Notes: generated from the letters alone by a model not told the origin. Shown: positions 1 to 8,071, numbered from the stretch's first letter. The stretch: DNA of 47,933 nucleotides from Streptosporangiaceae bacterium (GCA_030041195.1 JASHOI010000744.1:1-47933), one strand, 5' to 3'. Translations and numbers: made by a program.

Positions 1-871
1 ACGGGGGTACCGGAGCGGCCTGAGCGCCGGGCCCGGCGGGGGCGTGCCTGCCCTCGGCCGGTCCTGCGGCGCGCCCGGCGGCCGCCTTGGTGTCGCCGAT
101 CGCGCTCGCGACCGCCTTCTCCACCTCTTCCTCCAGCGAGCCGCGTGCGACCTCGCCGGCGACCAGGGTGGTGACCACGTCGCGGATCTCCGTCAGCCGC
201 CTGATCGCCTCGGTGTGCCGGGACATCAGCAGGTTGAGGCGGCGCTCCGCGCCGTCGTGAATCGCGGTCGCGCGCGCGGTCGCCTCGTCGAGCACCTGCT
301 TGGCCTGTGCCTTGGCGCTGGCAACGGCGGTCTCCGCCTGCTTGTGCGCGTCGGTGATCGAGCGCTCCGCCTCGGCGCGGGCCGCGTTCCGTGTCTTCTC
401 CGCCTCGGCCCTGGCGCTGGCAACGGAGTTCTCCGCCTGCTCCTGTGCGGCGCGCAGCATGCGCTCGGCCTGACTCTGCGCCTCGGCCCGGAACTTGTCG
501 GTCTCCTGCTTGGCCTCGGTCCGCATCCGGTCCGTCTCCGCCTTGGCGTCGGCCCGCTGCTTCGCGATGTCGTCGTTGGCGCGGTTGCGCTGGGACTTGG
601 CCTCCTCGTCGGCCAGCTTCAGGATCTGGCCGACACGCTCGCTGATCTCCTCGTGCGCCGGCCTGGAACCGGGCGCCTGCCGCGCAGAAGAGAGCTCAAG
701 CCTGAGCCGCTCATTTTCGTCAAGGGCGTGCGAGAGCCGGTTCTCGAGGTCGCGGGACTGGTTGCGTGCCTTCGCCGCGAACTCGTCTACCTGCCGACGG
801 CTGTAGCCGCGCCTCTCAAGCTCGAACTCTTCCTGTCCCAGGTCGGTAAGGCGGTCGCTGTGCTCGGTCAT
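1..871 (-). CDS. DivIVA-like coiled-coil protein (C-terminus beyond window)
   Basis: The minus-strand frame is open from an ATG at 871 to the window edge (290 codons, no stop seen). Residues about 15-35 read ELERRGYSRRQVDEFAAKAR, the RGYxRxQVDEF signature of DivIVA-type N-terminal domains. The rest is a long Ala/Glu/Lys/Arg/Gln-rich coiled coil (about residues 40-220) with very few prolines, then a Pro/Ala/Gly-rich tail. Actinobacterial DivIVA-family proteins act as cytoplasmic scaffolds for polar growth and septum placement. The lack of membrane segments fits this, but the specific role here is inference. A modest GGGTG lies upstream of the ATG. It is transcribed away from the carbonic anhydrase gene. 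Family placement is good; no paralogue name can be given. Confidence 0.8.
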   Translation of the reverse strand, partial: MTEHSDRLTDLGQEEFELERRGYSRRQVDEFAAKARNQSRDLENRLSHALDENERLRLELSSARQAPGSRPAHEEISERVGQILKLADEEAKSQRNRANDDIAKQRADAKAETDRMRTEAKQETDKFRAEAQSQAERMLRAAQEQAENSVASARAEAEKTRNAARAEAERSITDAHKQAETAVASAKAQAKQVLDEATARATAIHDGAERRLNLLMSRHTEAIRRLTEIRDVVTTLVAGEVARGSLEEEVEKAVASAIGDTKAAAGRAAGPAEGRHAPAGPGAQAAPVPP

Positions 872-972
872 GATTTCACCCGTCAGATGGGTCAGGCAGA
901 CCTGACCGTGCGGCTGGTGGCCGCTCGGGGGGCTGGCCAGGTCTGCGGATGTGGTCTACTGTAGGCGGCCCT

Positions 973-994
973 CCGGCAGCTGGGGTCCTGCCGG
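973..994. other. Hairpin in the 311-bp divergent intergenic region
   Basis: Between the divergent genes starting at 871 and 1183 there is one clear inverted repeat, CCGGCAG - 8 nt - CTGCCGG. I see no T-run after it and no firm promoter elements. The rest of 872-1182 shows nothing else I can support. Confidence 0.4.
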
Positions 995-1182
995 TTGCGG
1001 GCCGAGCGCGGCTTTTATGGAATGACGCCACGACTCTTGTCCCGAAGCACCCATCCGCGCAACCGAAACGGCTGAGTATCCGGTTATGTCTGGATTGGTC
1101 GAGCCAACCAGGCTGTAACTTCCGCCAAGGCGCGAACGCGACAGCCGCCGCCAAGGTGCCACGCAACGGCGAGGAGCAATCC

Positions 1183-1716
1183 ATGGGCTTGCTTGGATCG
1201 TTGAGCGATTCGGTCCCTTCGGTGCACCCGGAGGCCTGGATCGCTCCCACCGCCGTGGTCGTGGGCCAGGTCACGATCGGCCGCGCCGCGAGTGTCTGGT
1301 ACGGGGCCGTGCTGCGCGCCGACGACGACGAGATCGTGGTCGGCGCCGAGTGCAACATCCAGGATCTCTGCTGCCTGCACGTGGACGCCGGCGAGCCCGC
1401 CGTGCTCGAGGAGCGGGTCAGCCTCGGCCACCACGCCACCGTGCACGGCGCCCAGGTCGGGGCGGGCGCGCTGATCGGGATGGGGGCGATCGTGCTCGGC
1501 GGCGCCCGGGTCGGCGCCGGGACCCTGGTGGCGGCGGGGTCCGTGATCCGCCCGGGCACCAGCGTTCCGGCCGGCGTCCTGTTCGCCGGGGTGCCGGGCC
1601 GGGTGGTCAGGGAGCTCACCGACGCGGACCGCGCGTCGTTCGCCGACTCGGCCATCAACTACGTGGCCAGGGCGGCGCGCCACCGGGATGTTGCCTGGTC
1701 AGAGCCGGGCCGCTAA
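1183..1716 (+). CDS. Gamma-class carbonic anhydrase family protein
   Basis: This 177-residue left-handed beta-helix protein has hexapeptide-repeat periodicity throughout. The three zinc ligands expected for the family are visible as H66 (CCLH), H83 and H88 (LGHHATVHG); the five-residue spacing of the last two equals that of archaeal Cam. The family either hydrates CO2 as a trimeric cytosolic metalloenzyme or is a catalytically weak YrdA/PaaY-like relative; which applies here cannot be read from sequence. I chose the ATG at 1183 because GAGGAG lies 7 nt upstream and the hexapeptide region follows at once; the frame is open further upstream, but that part is low quality. It is divergent from the DivIVA-like gene. 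Confidence 0.9.
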   Translation: MGLLGSLSDSVPSVHPEAWIAPTAVVVGQVTIGRAASVWYGAVLRADDDEIVVGAECNIQDLCCLHVDAGEPAVLEERVSLGHHATVHGAQVGAGALIGMGAIVLGGARVGAGTLVAAGSVIRPGTSVPAGVLFAGVPGRVVRELTDADRASFADSAINYVARAARHRDVAWSEPGR

Positions 1717-1865
1717 ATCAGGAGGAATTAGCCGCCCGGATGTGGGTACGCGTTACTAGAAGATGGTTCTGAAAATGATCCCGATGGGTCATGCGGAGCA
1801 ATGGGACTGCGCCGTAACCTGATCTCAGGCTTCCGCGAATCCGCTCGGCAATGGAGGTGGGCGCG

Positions 1866-2036
1866 TTGCGAGAGCATCTGGACCTGCGCGTCCACGATCG
1901 CGTAGCGCTCGATGAGATCGAGCTGTACGCCGAGGTGCTCAGCGCCGTGGCCGCAAGCGACCGGCCGCTCACGGCCGAGGAACTCGACCAGGTCCTCGGC
2001 GTGCGCCCGGCGGCCAGGGCGACGGTCTCCAACTAG
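1866..2036 (+). CDS. Small conserved-looking hypothetical protein (56 aa)
   Basis: A 56-codon acidic, helical protein contains the run RVALDEIELYAEVLSAVAAS and a helical end, TAEELDQVLGV. I prefer the TTG at 1866 because GGAGG sits 8 nt upstream; an in-frame ATG at 1851 has no such site. The composition (amphipathic helices, G/C third positions) looks like a real gene. I remember similar short actinobacterial proteins but no function, so none is assigned. The 149 bp upstream contain an imperfect dyad (1775-1792). Confidence 0.6.
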   Translation: MREHLDLRVHDRVALDEIELYAEVLSAVAASDRPLTAEELDQVLGVRPAARATVSN

Positions 2037-2085
2037 TCCCCGCTAGTCCTGCGGAGCTAGCAGGCCCGCCCGGCCCGGGACCCGT

Positions 2086-3102
2086 TCAGGCCAGGACAGC
2101 CTGGGCGTGCTCGCCGCTCACCGGGATGTTGGAGAACATCACGTCGGTATCCCAGTGGGTGAAGCCCAGCGACTCGTACAGCCGGATCGCCGGCGTGTTG
2201 GATTCGTCCACGTACAGCATCACCTGGAACAGGCCCTGCGCGCGCAGGTAGCAGAGCCCGACCAGGGTGAGCGCCCGGCCGAGGCCGGAGCCTCGCTCGT
2301 TCGGGTCGACGCCGACCACGTAGACCTCGCCGATCGGCTCGTGGCCGCGGGTGGCCGCCCCGCCGTCTCCGTCAGCGCCGCCGCCGTGCCCGCCCGGCTC
2401 CGCATCCCTGGAGCCGTGGATCTTCGTCCAGTGAAAGCCGACCAGCTTCCCGTCCCGTTCAGCCAGGAAGAACCCGTCCGGATCGAACCATGGCTCGCGC
2501 TCGCGCATGTCGAGGTCCTCGCGCGTCCAGGCACCCTGCTCGGGATGGCGGGCGAACGCCCTGGCATTCAGACTCGTCCACTCGTCCTCGTCCTGGCCGA
2601 CCACGAACGTCCGGATCGTGATCCCGTCCGGGATCTGCGGCCGGTCCAGCTGGGACTGCAGCGAGCGACGCATCTGCCATAGGGCGCGCACCCGCTGGAA
2701 CCCGGCCGCGGCGGCAAGCCGGGCGGCGGCCGGCCGGTCGCCGTGCGCCCACAGCCGCAACGGCCGTTCCCCGGCCTCGGCGACCAGCGCGTGGGTCAGC
2801 AGCAGGCCCAGGCCCCGGCCGCGGTGCGCCGGGTCGATGACCAGTTCGCCGCTCGGGCCCTCGACCGGATCGGTCGGGTCGAGGTGGGCATAGCCGGCCA
2901 GATCGCCGTCGGTCACCAGCAGCAGGTCGCGGGCCCGGGGGTCGCCGCCGTACCTCAGGTGCAGCATCACGTGCTCGGACAGCGGGCCGACGCCGTCCTC
3001 TTCCGCGGCGGCCCCGACCAGCCGCAGCACGTCCCGCGCCTCGGCCTCGGTGAGGCGCTCCCGGGTGATGACCGCCGGCGCCCCGTGCTCAGACCTGGGC
3101 AT
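2086..3102 (-). CDS. mshD: Mycothiol synthase MshD
   Basis: MshD transfers acetyl from acetyl-CoA to Cys-GlcN-Ins, the last step of mycothiol synthesis (EC 2.3.1.189), in the cytosol. Two GNAT domains are visible. The N-terminal one has [12 protein letters not shown]. The C-terminal one has [14 protein letters not shown], followed by [18 protein letters not shown], the typical mycothiol synthase ending. A Gly/Asp-rich insert of about 25 residues between strand elements of the second domain makes the protein (338 aa) a little longer than usual. The ATG at 3102 overlaps the end of glnR by 14 bp, so the two are probably cotranscribed; an upstream in-frame start at 3165 lies deeper inside glnR and is less likely. 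Confidence 0.93.
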   Translation of the reverse strand: MPRSEHGAPAVITRERLTEAEARDVLRLVGAAAEEDGVGPLSEHVMLHLRYGGDPRARDLLLVTDGDLAGYAHLDPTDPVEGPSGELVIDPAHRGRGLGLLLTHALVAEAGERPLRLWAHGDRPAAARLAAAAGFQRVRALWQMRRSLQSQLDRPQIPDGITIRTFVVGQDEDEWTSLNARAFARHPEQGAWTREDLDMREREPWFDPDGFFLAERDGKLVGFHWTKIHGSRDAEPGGHGGGADGDGGAATRGHEPIGEVYVVGVDPNERGSGLGRALTLVGLCYLRAQGLFQVMLYVDESNTPAIRLYESLGFTHWDTDVMFSNIPVSGEHAQAVLA

Positions 3103-3832
3103 GAGCCGGGCGCGGCTGAATGTCGGCGGTGCCGTCGTCGCGAGCTTCCAGATCGCGGCCGTCATCGCCGCCCTTCACCGGGACGAAGCGGTACCCGACG
3201 TTGCGGACGGTGCCGATCAGGGCCTCGTGGTCCGCGCCGAGCTTCGCCCGCAGCCTGCGCACGTGCACGTCGACGGTCCGGGTGCCGCCGAAGTAGTCGT
3301 AGCCCCAGACCTCCTGCAGCAGCTGGGACCGGGTAAAAACCCTCCCGGGGTGCTGGGCCAGAAACTTCAGCAATTCGAATTCCTTGAACGTTAGGTCCAG
3401 GGCGTGGCCGCGCAACCGTACCGAATATGTGGGTTCGTCGATCACCAGGTCGCCGGAGCGGATCTCGCCGGAAGCCGCGGGCGCCGTGCGGCCGATCGCC
3501 AGGCGCAGCCTGGCGTCAACCTCGCCGGGGCCCGCCGTGTGCAGGATCACGTCGTCCGCGCCCCAGTCGGCGGTCACGGCGGCCCAGCCGCCCTCGGTGA
3601 CGATGGCCAGCACCGGCACGGTCAGCTCCGCGCCGTGCAGCAGCCGCAGCAGCCGCCTGACCTGCACCAGGTCCCGCCGGGCGTCGACCAGGATCGCGTC
3701 GGTGCCGGAACCCCCGTTGGCGGCGGTCGCGGACGCGGGCGCGGTCCTGATGTCATGTGCCAGCAGGCTCAGTGAGGGAAGAATCTCGGCGGCAGGCTCG
3801 GGTGCGTCCGTGAGCAGCAGCACGATGCTCAA
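3089..3832 (-). CDS. glnR: GlnR, orphan OmpR/PhoB-type nitrogen regulator
   Basis: GlnR is the global nitrogen regulator of actinomycetes (glnA, amtB, nir genes). It is a receiver-like domain fused to a winged helix and has no partner kinase. Visible segments include LVDARRD, TEGG..AVTADWG, and the C-terminal winged helix with [20 protein letters not shown] and [18 protein letters not shown], which follow the known GlnR sequences closely. Starting at the TTG at 3832 gives a 247-residue protein beginning like known GlnRs, puts the conserved receiver Asp at D50, and leaves GGAGG 10 nt upstream. An ATG-led longer frame (3910) would add an unrelated Gly-rich tail. It is divergent from the MoaD-like gene. 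Confidence 0.93.
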   Translation of the reverse strand: MSIVLLLTDAPEPAAEILPSLSLLAHDIRTAPASATAANGGSGTDAILVDARRDLVQVRRLLRLLHGAELTVPVLAIVTEGGWAAVTADWGADDVILHTAGPGEVDARLRLAIGRTAPAASGEIRSGDLVIDEPTYSVRLRGHALDLTFKEFELLKFLAQHPGRVFTRSQLLQEVWGYDYFGGTRTVDVHVRRLRAKLGADHEALIGTVRNVGYRFVPVKGGDDGRDLEARDDGTADIQPRPAHAQV

Positions 3833-3940
3833 CCTGCCGCCACCTCCATCCCGCGGAGTCATCCGCGGGAGGCTGCCCTGACTCCCGCCGTGGCCCGGGG
3901 CCGACGCCATCCGGGTCCATCATGAGTAAGGATAGCTGAC

Positions 3941-4204
3941 ATGGCTATCGTGACCCTCCGCTACTGGGCGGCGGCGAAAGAAGCGGCGGGAATCGCCGAG
4001 GAGACGGTCAGCGCCGGGACGCTCGCCGAGGCGCTGGCCGCCGCGGGCGACGAGCGCAGGGAGCGGAACGCGCGGCTGCGCCCGATCCTGGCCCGGTCCT
4101 CGTTCCTGGTCGACGGGACGCCGGTGGGAACCCGCGCGCCAGAGGCGGTGGTGCTCGGCGACGGGTCGGTGGTCGAGGTTCTCCCCCCGTTCGCGGGCGG
4201 CTGA
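3941..4204 (+). CDS. MoaD/ThiS family sulfur-carrier protein
   Basis: An 87-residue ubiquitin-fold protein ends in the diagnostic Gly-Gly (PPFAGG, residues 82-87). In this family the C-terminal Gly is adenylated and thiocarboxylated to carry sulfur for molybdopterin or other sulfur-containing products. The N-terminus (VTLRYWAAAKEAAGI) is typical of MoaD. An AAGGA element lies upstream of the ATG. No moaE or moeB is adjacent, so whether it serves molybdopterin or another sulfur-transfer pathway is open. The gene is divergent from glnR and stands about 55 bp upstream of the sigma factor gene. Confidence 0.85.
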   Translation: MAIVTLRYWAAAKEAAGIAEETVSAGTLAEALAAAGDERRERNARLRPILARSSFLVDGTPVGTRAPEAVVLGDGSVVEVLPPFAGG

Positions 4205-4225
4205 CCACAAATTTTGCTGCGGCGT

Positions 4226-4250
4226 TGAACCAACCGGCCGCGGGAGTCGT
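4226..4250 (+). promoter_or_regulatory. Possible ECF-sigma promoter ahead of the sigma gene
   Basis: TGAACC (4226-4231) and CGT (4248-4250) are separated by 16 nt, resembling the GAAC / CGT pattern of many ECF promoters. Its position directly before the sigma gene would fit autoregulation. The elements are short, so this is tentative. Confidence 0.3.
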
Positions 4251-4259
4251 GGAGGGAGT

Positions 4260-4805
4260 GTGGCAGGGCTACAAGGGTCTGGCGGCAAGGGAACGCGCGG
4301 CCCAGCGTCCGACGAGATGCTGGTGCGCACGCTCTACGCCGAGCATGCCGGGCCGCTGCTGCGATATGCGCTGCACCTGACAAGCGGGGACCGCCAGCGG
4401 GCGGAGGACATTGTGCAAGAAACGCTGCTTCGGGCGTGGATGCACCCCGATGCGATCGCGGAACGGCCGGCCCGGCCGTGGTTGTTCGCGGTGGCGCGGA
4501 ACCTGGCGGTCGACGCCTACCGGGCCAAGCGGGCCAGGCCGCACGAGGTCGGCGAGGCCGCCCTCGAACTGGTCGCCGCCCCCGACGAGGCGGACCGGGC
4601 GCTGGAGTCGTGGGCCGTGGCCGACGCGGTCAAGGCGCTGCGGCCGGACCACCGCCGGGTGCTACTGGAAACCTACTATCGAGGTAAGTCCGTCGCTGAG
4701 GCGGCCGTGGCGCTCGGCATACCGGCCGGCACCGTCAAATCACGGACGTTCTACGCGCTCCGGGCGCTGAAGCTGGCACTCGAGGAACGGGGGCTCGCGC
4801 CATGA
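4260..4805 (+). CDS. ECF-type RNA polymerase sigma factor
   Basis: A 181-residue extracytoplasmic-function sigma factor. Region 2 (about residues 22-90) contains AEDIVQETLLRAW and RPWLFAVARNLAVDAYR; region 4 (about 118-175) contains LRPDHRRVLLETYYRGKSVA and IPAGTVKSRTFYALRALK. It redirects RNA polymerase to a regulon controlled by the anti-sigma factor encoded next, whose ATG overlaps this stop codon (ATGA). The start used is GTG at 4260, with GGAGGG directly before it; ATG at 4318 would remove part of the N-terminus. It resembles the SigK/SigL-like group, but the regulon cannot be inferred. Confidence 0.92.
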   Translation: MAGLQGSGGKGTRGPASDEMLVRTLYAEHAGPLLRYALHLTSGDRQRAEDIVQETLLRAWMHPDAIAERPARPWLFAVARNLAVDAYRAKRARPHEVGEAALELVAAPDEADRALESWAVADAVKALRPDHRRVLLETYYRGKSVAEAAVALGIPAGTVKSRTFYALRALKLALEERGLAP

Positions 4806-5569
4806 CCGGCCGGCTCTCGGATTGCAACGAAATCCGTCACGCGCTGGGCGTCTACGTCGTCGGTGCGATCGACCCTGCCGAGCGCTCGATCGTCGATGCT
4901 CACCTCACCCATTGCCTCGACTGCCGGGAAGAGCTGGCCGGCCTCGCTGGGCTGCCGGCGCTGCTCGGCAGGGTGCCGTTTGAGGACGCCGAGCGGCTGG
5001 CCCTCGGCGACGAAGAACTCGAGGAGGCCCCGGCCGAGCTGCTGGACGCGCTGCTGGCGCAGGTGTCCGCGCGGCGCCGGGCGCGCAGATGGCGCGGCAT
5101 TGCCGCCGCGGCGGCCGCGGCAATCATCGCGGTGGGCGGCGGGGCGCTGGCCGGCGGAATCCTGATGTCGCACCAGCACACCTCCGCGCCGGCGGCCGTG
5201 CAGCCGAGCTCGCCCCTGGTCAGGGGCAGCAACCCGGCCACGCACGTGACCGCGGCGATCTACTACTCCTCGGCAAAGTCGGGGACCAAGATGCAGGTCT
5301 CGGTCACGGGCATCCCGAACGGCACGCACTGCCAGTTCTGGGTGACCACGACCACCGGCCAGCATCTCCTGGTCGGCGGCTGGACGGTGGACGACTACAA
5401 GTCCGGCAACTGGTACAACGTCTCGACCACGGTGCCCATGAGCCAGCTGCGCAGCTTCGACATCAGCGGTCCCCACGGAAAGATCCTGGTCTCGGTCTCG
5501 GCGAGCTTAGCGGGCTCCGGGCGGTACGACGGCGGCTCCGGGAATGCGGGGGATGGGTCCCGCGCTTAG
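4802..5569 (+). CDS. Membrane anti-sigma factor with zinc-binding ZAS motif
   Basis: This is the partner of the upstream sigma factor. The cytoplasmic N-terminus has the H-x3-C-x2-C anti-sigma zinc motif (H34, C38, C41 in HLTHCLDCREE). A hydrophobic Ala-rich membrane segment follows at about residues 99-121, preceded by a basic stretch (RRRARRWR). The remaining 130 residues lie outside and form a Thr/Ser/Gly/Trp-rich domain (TGQHLLVGGWTVDD), resembling the extracytoplasmic sensor domains of RskA-like anti-sigma factors. Release of the sigma factor probably needs regulated proteolysis or a change in zinc or thiol state; this is inferred from the family. The start overlaps the sigma stop by 4 bp, so translation is coupled. 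Confidence 0.9.
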   Translation: MTGRLSDCNEIRHALGVYVVGAIDPAERSIVDAHLTHCLDCREELAGLAGLPALLGRVPFEDAERLALGDEELEEAPAELLDALLAQVSARRRARRWRGIAAAAAAAIIAVGGGALAGGILMSHQHTSAPAAVQPSSPLVRGSNPATHVTAAIYYSSAKSGTKMQVSVTGIPNGTHCQFWVTTTTGQHLLVGGWTVDDYKSGNWYNVSTTVPMSQLRSFDISGPHGKILVSVSASLAGSGRYDGGSGNAGDGSRA

Positions 5570-5575
5570 CTCAAC

Positions 5576-6040
5576 GTGGCCCCCGGACTCATCGCACTTG
5601 TAGTGGCGCTCGCCGTCGCGGTCGTGACCGGGCTGGCGTGGCAGCGGACCAACGGCCGGATCCGTGGCGTACGGGCCGTACCGCCTCCGCGCGAAAAGCA
5701 GGCGCAGCCGGCCGATCCCGCGGCGGAAACCGGGCCGGTGCTCACCAGCGCCGAACTCGGGCTGCCGCTCGGCCAGCGGGCCACCCTGGTTCAGTTCTCC
5801 ACCGCGTTCTGTGCGCCGTGCCGCGCCACCAGGCGGATCCTGGCCGAGGTCGCCGGGATGGTCGACGGGGTGGCACACGTGGAGATCGACGCCGAGTCTC
5901 ATCTCGATCTGGTCCGGCGCCTCGACATCCGGCGGACCCCCACGGTCCTCGTGGTCGGTCCGGACGGCCGGATCGCCAAGCGTGCAAGCGGTCAGCCTCG
6001 CAAGGCCGACGTCATAGCCGCGGTTGGCGACCTGTCGTAG
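5576..6040 (+). CDS. Membrane-anchored thioredoxin-like protein
   Basis: A 154-residue protein has one N-terminal membrane segment (residues 4-22) and a short linker. A thioredoxin domain follows, with redox-active CAPC (C79, C82), a cis-proline segment (RRTPTVLVV) and a GDLS ending. The domain should face outside the membrane, where it could reduce or exchange disulfides. The start is GTG at 5576, six nucleotides after the anti-sigma stop, suggesting one operon with the sigma/anti-sigma pair. This could link the sigma system to thiol state, which is inference only. In other actinomycetes such genes sit near the DUF4395/sulfurtransferase operon, as here. Confidence 0.88.
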   Translation: MAPGLIALVVALAVAVVTGLAWQRTNGRIRGVRAVPPPREKQAQPADPAAETGPVLTSAELGLPLGQRATLVQFSTAFCAPCRATRRILAEVAGMVDGVAHVEIDAESHLDLVRRLDIRRTPTVLVVGPDGRIAKRASGQPRKADVIAAVGDLS

Positions 6041-6082
6041 GCTTATTCCTATTGATCAGATCGAAAGAGGGGGATAGTGACA

Positions 6083-6265
6083 GTGAGCCTGGCCGCGCAT
6101 AGCATCGGCTCTGTGCCTGCCTGGACAGGGTCTCCCGTGACCGCGGCCGCGCGGCTGCCGGTGTCAACGCTGACCAGGCGGCGTGCCGTGGACTACTGCC
6201 GCGTCGCGACCGCGCTGTGTTCGGCTGCCGAGCCTGCCGTGCCAAGAACCGGCAGGGCCGCCTGA
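6083..6265 (+). CDS. Putative cysteine-containing leader peptide of the sulfur operon
   Basis: A short ORF of 60 codons precedes the DUF4395-sulfurtransferase-DUF1416 operon. Near its end it reads TRRRAVDYCRVATALCSA, with Cys at positions 39 and 46. This matches the recurrent RRxVDxxRVAxALC pattern I remember from short predicted leader peptides upstream of actinobacterial sulfur genes. GTG at 6083 has GAGGGGG 9 nt upstream; GTGs at 6077 and 6137 are alternatives. An inverted repeat (6285-6305) follows 19 nt after the stop. A role as cysteine-responsive attenuator is inference by analogy with mycobacterial cysteine-codon leader ORFs. Confidence 0.6.
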   Translation: MSLAAHSIGSVPAWTGSPVTAAARLPVSTLTRRRAVDYCRVATALCSAAEPAVPRTGRAA

Positions 6266-6284
6266 TCCATTCCCCCGGGCCCGC

Positions 6285-6305
6285 GCCGGCCTGAGCAGGG
6301 CCGGC
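6285..6305 (+). promoter_or_regulatory. Hairpin after the leader ORF (candidate attenuator)
   Basis: GCCGGCC - 7 nt - GGCCGGC forms a perfect 7-bp stem between the leader ORF stop and the DUF4395 start. There is no T-run, so if it acts it would do so by blocking ribosomes, by Rho-dependent control, or by switching with another pairing. The remaining 80 bp up to the DUF4395 start show nothing further. Confidence 0.35.
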
Positions 6306-6387
6306 CGATGAGGCAAACGGGGCCGGGGACAATGGGGCGGGCAGCGTACACGGGCAACCCCATCAGCATCCCGAAGGGAAACCACAG

Positions 6388-6843
6388 ATGGACATCGATC
6401 CGAGGGGACCACGCTTCGGAGCGCTGATCACCATGGTGGTCTTCGCCGTTGTCCTGATCACCGGGAGCGCCTGGCTGCTGGGCGCGCAGGCCGTGATCTT
6501 CGCCATCGCCACCGTCTTCGGCATGCGGTACGCCCCGTACGGGCTGATCTACCGCTACCTGGTGCGGCCGCGCCTCGGGCCGCCCAGGGAACTTGAGGCA
6601 GAGGCGCCGCCGAGGTTCGCCCAGGGCACCGGGCTGATGATCAGCGTGATAGGGGTCATCGGCTACGCAGCGGGTATCACGCCGCTTGGCATGGCCGCCG
6701 CGTCGGCCGGGCTGCTCGCCGCGTTCCTGAACGGCGTCTTCGGGCTCTGCCTGGGCTGCGAAATGTATCTGGTAATCCGACGTATCTGGCCGGGCCGCCA
6801 GGCACTGGCGCCGGCCGAAACCGACAAGGAGGTTCCCATATGA
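6388..6843 (+). CDS. DUF4395 integral membrane protein
   Basis: A 151-residue protein starts with DPRGPRFGA, typical of DUF4395, and has about four membrane segments (near residues 11-28, 31-48, 85-103 and 106-125) with a conserved CLGCEMY cysteine pair near the last. The biochemical role of the family is unknown to me. Its constant company with thioredoxin-like and rhodanese genes suggests membrane sulfur or thiol handling, with the two cysteines as candidate reactive groups. The stop overlaps the next gene (ATGA at 6840), so translation is coupled to the sulfurtransferase. Confidence 0.87.
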   Translation: MDIDPRGPRFGALITMVVFAVVLITGSAWLLGAQAVIFAIATVFGMRYAPYGLIYRYLVRPRLGPPRELEAEAPPRFAQGTGLMISVIGVIGYAAGITPLGMAAASAGLLAAFLNGVFGLCLGCEMYLVIRRIWPGRQALAPAETDKEVPI

Positions 6844-7679
6844 GCCGATCCGACGTCCTCGTGGACGCCGACTGGGTCGAGGCACACGGTAGCGACCCCG
6901 GTGTGGTGCTCGTCGAGGTCGACGAGGACACCAGCGCTTACGACAAGGGCCACATCCGCAACGCCGTCAAGATCGACTGGAAGGCCGACCTGCAGGACCC
7001 CGTGCGCCGCGACTTCGTGGACAAGGCCGGCTTCGAGGCGCTGCTTTCCGAGCGCGGCATTTCCAACGACGACACGGTGATCCTGTACGGCGGCAACAAC
7101 AACTGGTTCGCGGCGTACGCGTACTGGTACTTCAGGCTGTACGGGCACGACAACGTCAGGCTGCTCGACGGCGGCCGCAAGAAGTGGGAGCTCGAGTCCC
7201 GCGAGCTGGTGACCGAGGTGCCGCAGCGGGCCAAGACCAGCTACCACGCGAAGGACCAGGACAAGGCGATCCGGGCCTTCCGCGACGAGGTCGTCGCCGC
7301 GATCGGCCAGGACAACCTCGTCGACGTCCGCTCGCCGGACGAGTTCGCAGGCCGGCTGCTCGCTCCGGCGCACCTGCCGCAGGAGCAGGCGCAGCGCGGC
7401 GGGCACATCCCCACGGCCAAGAACATCCCGTGGTCGAAGGCAGCCGAGGAAGACGGCACGTTCAAGTCCGACGACGCGCTGCGCGCGCTGTACGGCGATG
7501 CCGGCGTGGACTTCGGCAGGGACACGATCGCGTACTGCCGGATCGGCGAGCGCTCGGCGCACACCTGGTTCGTGCTGCACGAGCTGCTCGGGCAGCCGCG
7601 GGTGAAGAACTACGACGGATCGTGGACCGAGTACGGCTCCCTGGTCGGGGTTCCGATCGAGATCGGCGACGGCAAGTGA
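6840..7679 (+). CDS. Thiosulfate sulfurtransferase (CysA2/SseA type, two rhodanese domains)
   Basis: A 279-residue tandem rhodanese. The N-terminal inactive domain (residues 5-125) includes GHIRNAVKIDW and YGGNNNWFAAYAYW. The C-terminal active domain (150-275) includes VDVRSPDEFAG and the catalytic loop YCRIGERS with C233. The enzyme moves sulfane sulfur from thiosulfate to cyanide or a thiol acceptor in the cytosol (EC 2.8.1.1). The catalytic loop and overall length match mycobacterial CysA2. The DUF1416 gene follows with a GTGA overlap, the same pairing as cysA2-sseC in mycobacteria. The whole set sits behind a cysteine-containing leader ORF. Confidence 0.93.
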   Translation: MSRSDVLVDADWVEAHGSDPGVVLVEVDEDTSAYDKGHIRNAVKIDWKADLQDPVRRDFVDKAGFEALLSERGISNDDTVILYGGNNNWFAAYAYWYFRLYGHDNVRLLDGGRKKWELESRELVTEVPQRAKTSYHAKDQDKAIRAFRDEVVAAIGQDNLVDVRSPDEFAGRLLAPAHLPQEQAQRGGHIPTAKNIPWSKAAEEDGTFKSDDALRALYGDAGVDFGRDTIAYCRIGERSAHTWFVLHELLGQPRVKNYDGSWTEYGSLVGVPIEIGDGK

Positions 7680-7987
7680 GCACTGAGGGCTGCGGTGCCC
7701 CGGCAGGCGGGGCCCAGGTCAGCGACGCCAAGGACGCCGGCGCGCAGGCGGTGGTTCAGGGGCGGGTGACCCAGAACGGATCCGCGGTGCCCGTCGGTTA
7801 TGCGCGGCTGCTCAACCCGGGCGGTGACTTCGTCGCCGAGGTGCCGCTCGGTGAGGACGGCGGGTTCCGGTTCTTCGCCGCGCCGGGATCGTGGACGCTG
7901 CGCGTGCTCGCTCCCGGCAACGTCAGGGCCGAGCGCGTGGTGTCCGCCGATGTCGGCAAGATCACCGAGCTAGAGGTGGCGGTCTAG
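7676..7987 (+). CDS. DUF1416 protein (SseC-like)
   Basis: A 103-residue protein begins MSTEGCGAP, the conserved CGAP head of DUF1416, followed by a beta-sandwich-like domain (QGRVTQNGSAVPVGYARLL, APGSWTLRVLAPGN) resembling carboxypeptidase-regulatory folds. It is always found next to a rhodanese, so it probably assists sulfur transfer; the N-terminal cysteine is the obvious candidate acceptor. That is inference. GTG at 7676 overlaps the sulfurtransferase stop by 4 bp. It is followed by a strong hairpin that ends the operon. Confidence 0.88.
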   Translation: MSTEGCGAPAGGAQVSDAKDAGAQAVVQGRVTQNGSAVPVGYARLLNPGGDFVAEVPLGEDGGFRFFAAPGSWTLRVLAPGNVRAERVVSADVGKITELEVAV

Positions 7988-7994
7988 CGCGAAC

Positions 7995-8032
7995 CCCGTG
8001 GCCCGCTGGGACGGTCCCCAGCGGGCCGCGGG
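7995..8032 (+). terminator. Strong hairpin terminator of the sulfur operon
   Basis: A 16-bp stem begins 7 nt after the DUF1416 stop; its inner arms are GGCCCGCTGGG and CCCAGCGGGCC around a 6-nt loop. There is no poly-T, as is common in actinomycetes. Confidence 0.75.
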
Positions 8033-8071
8033 TGCCGGCCCATGGCATGACAATAGCCACAAAACCGGCAG

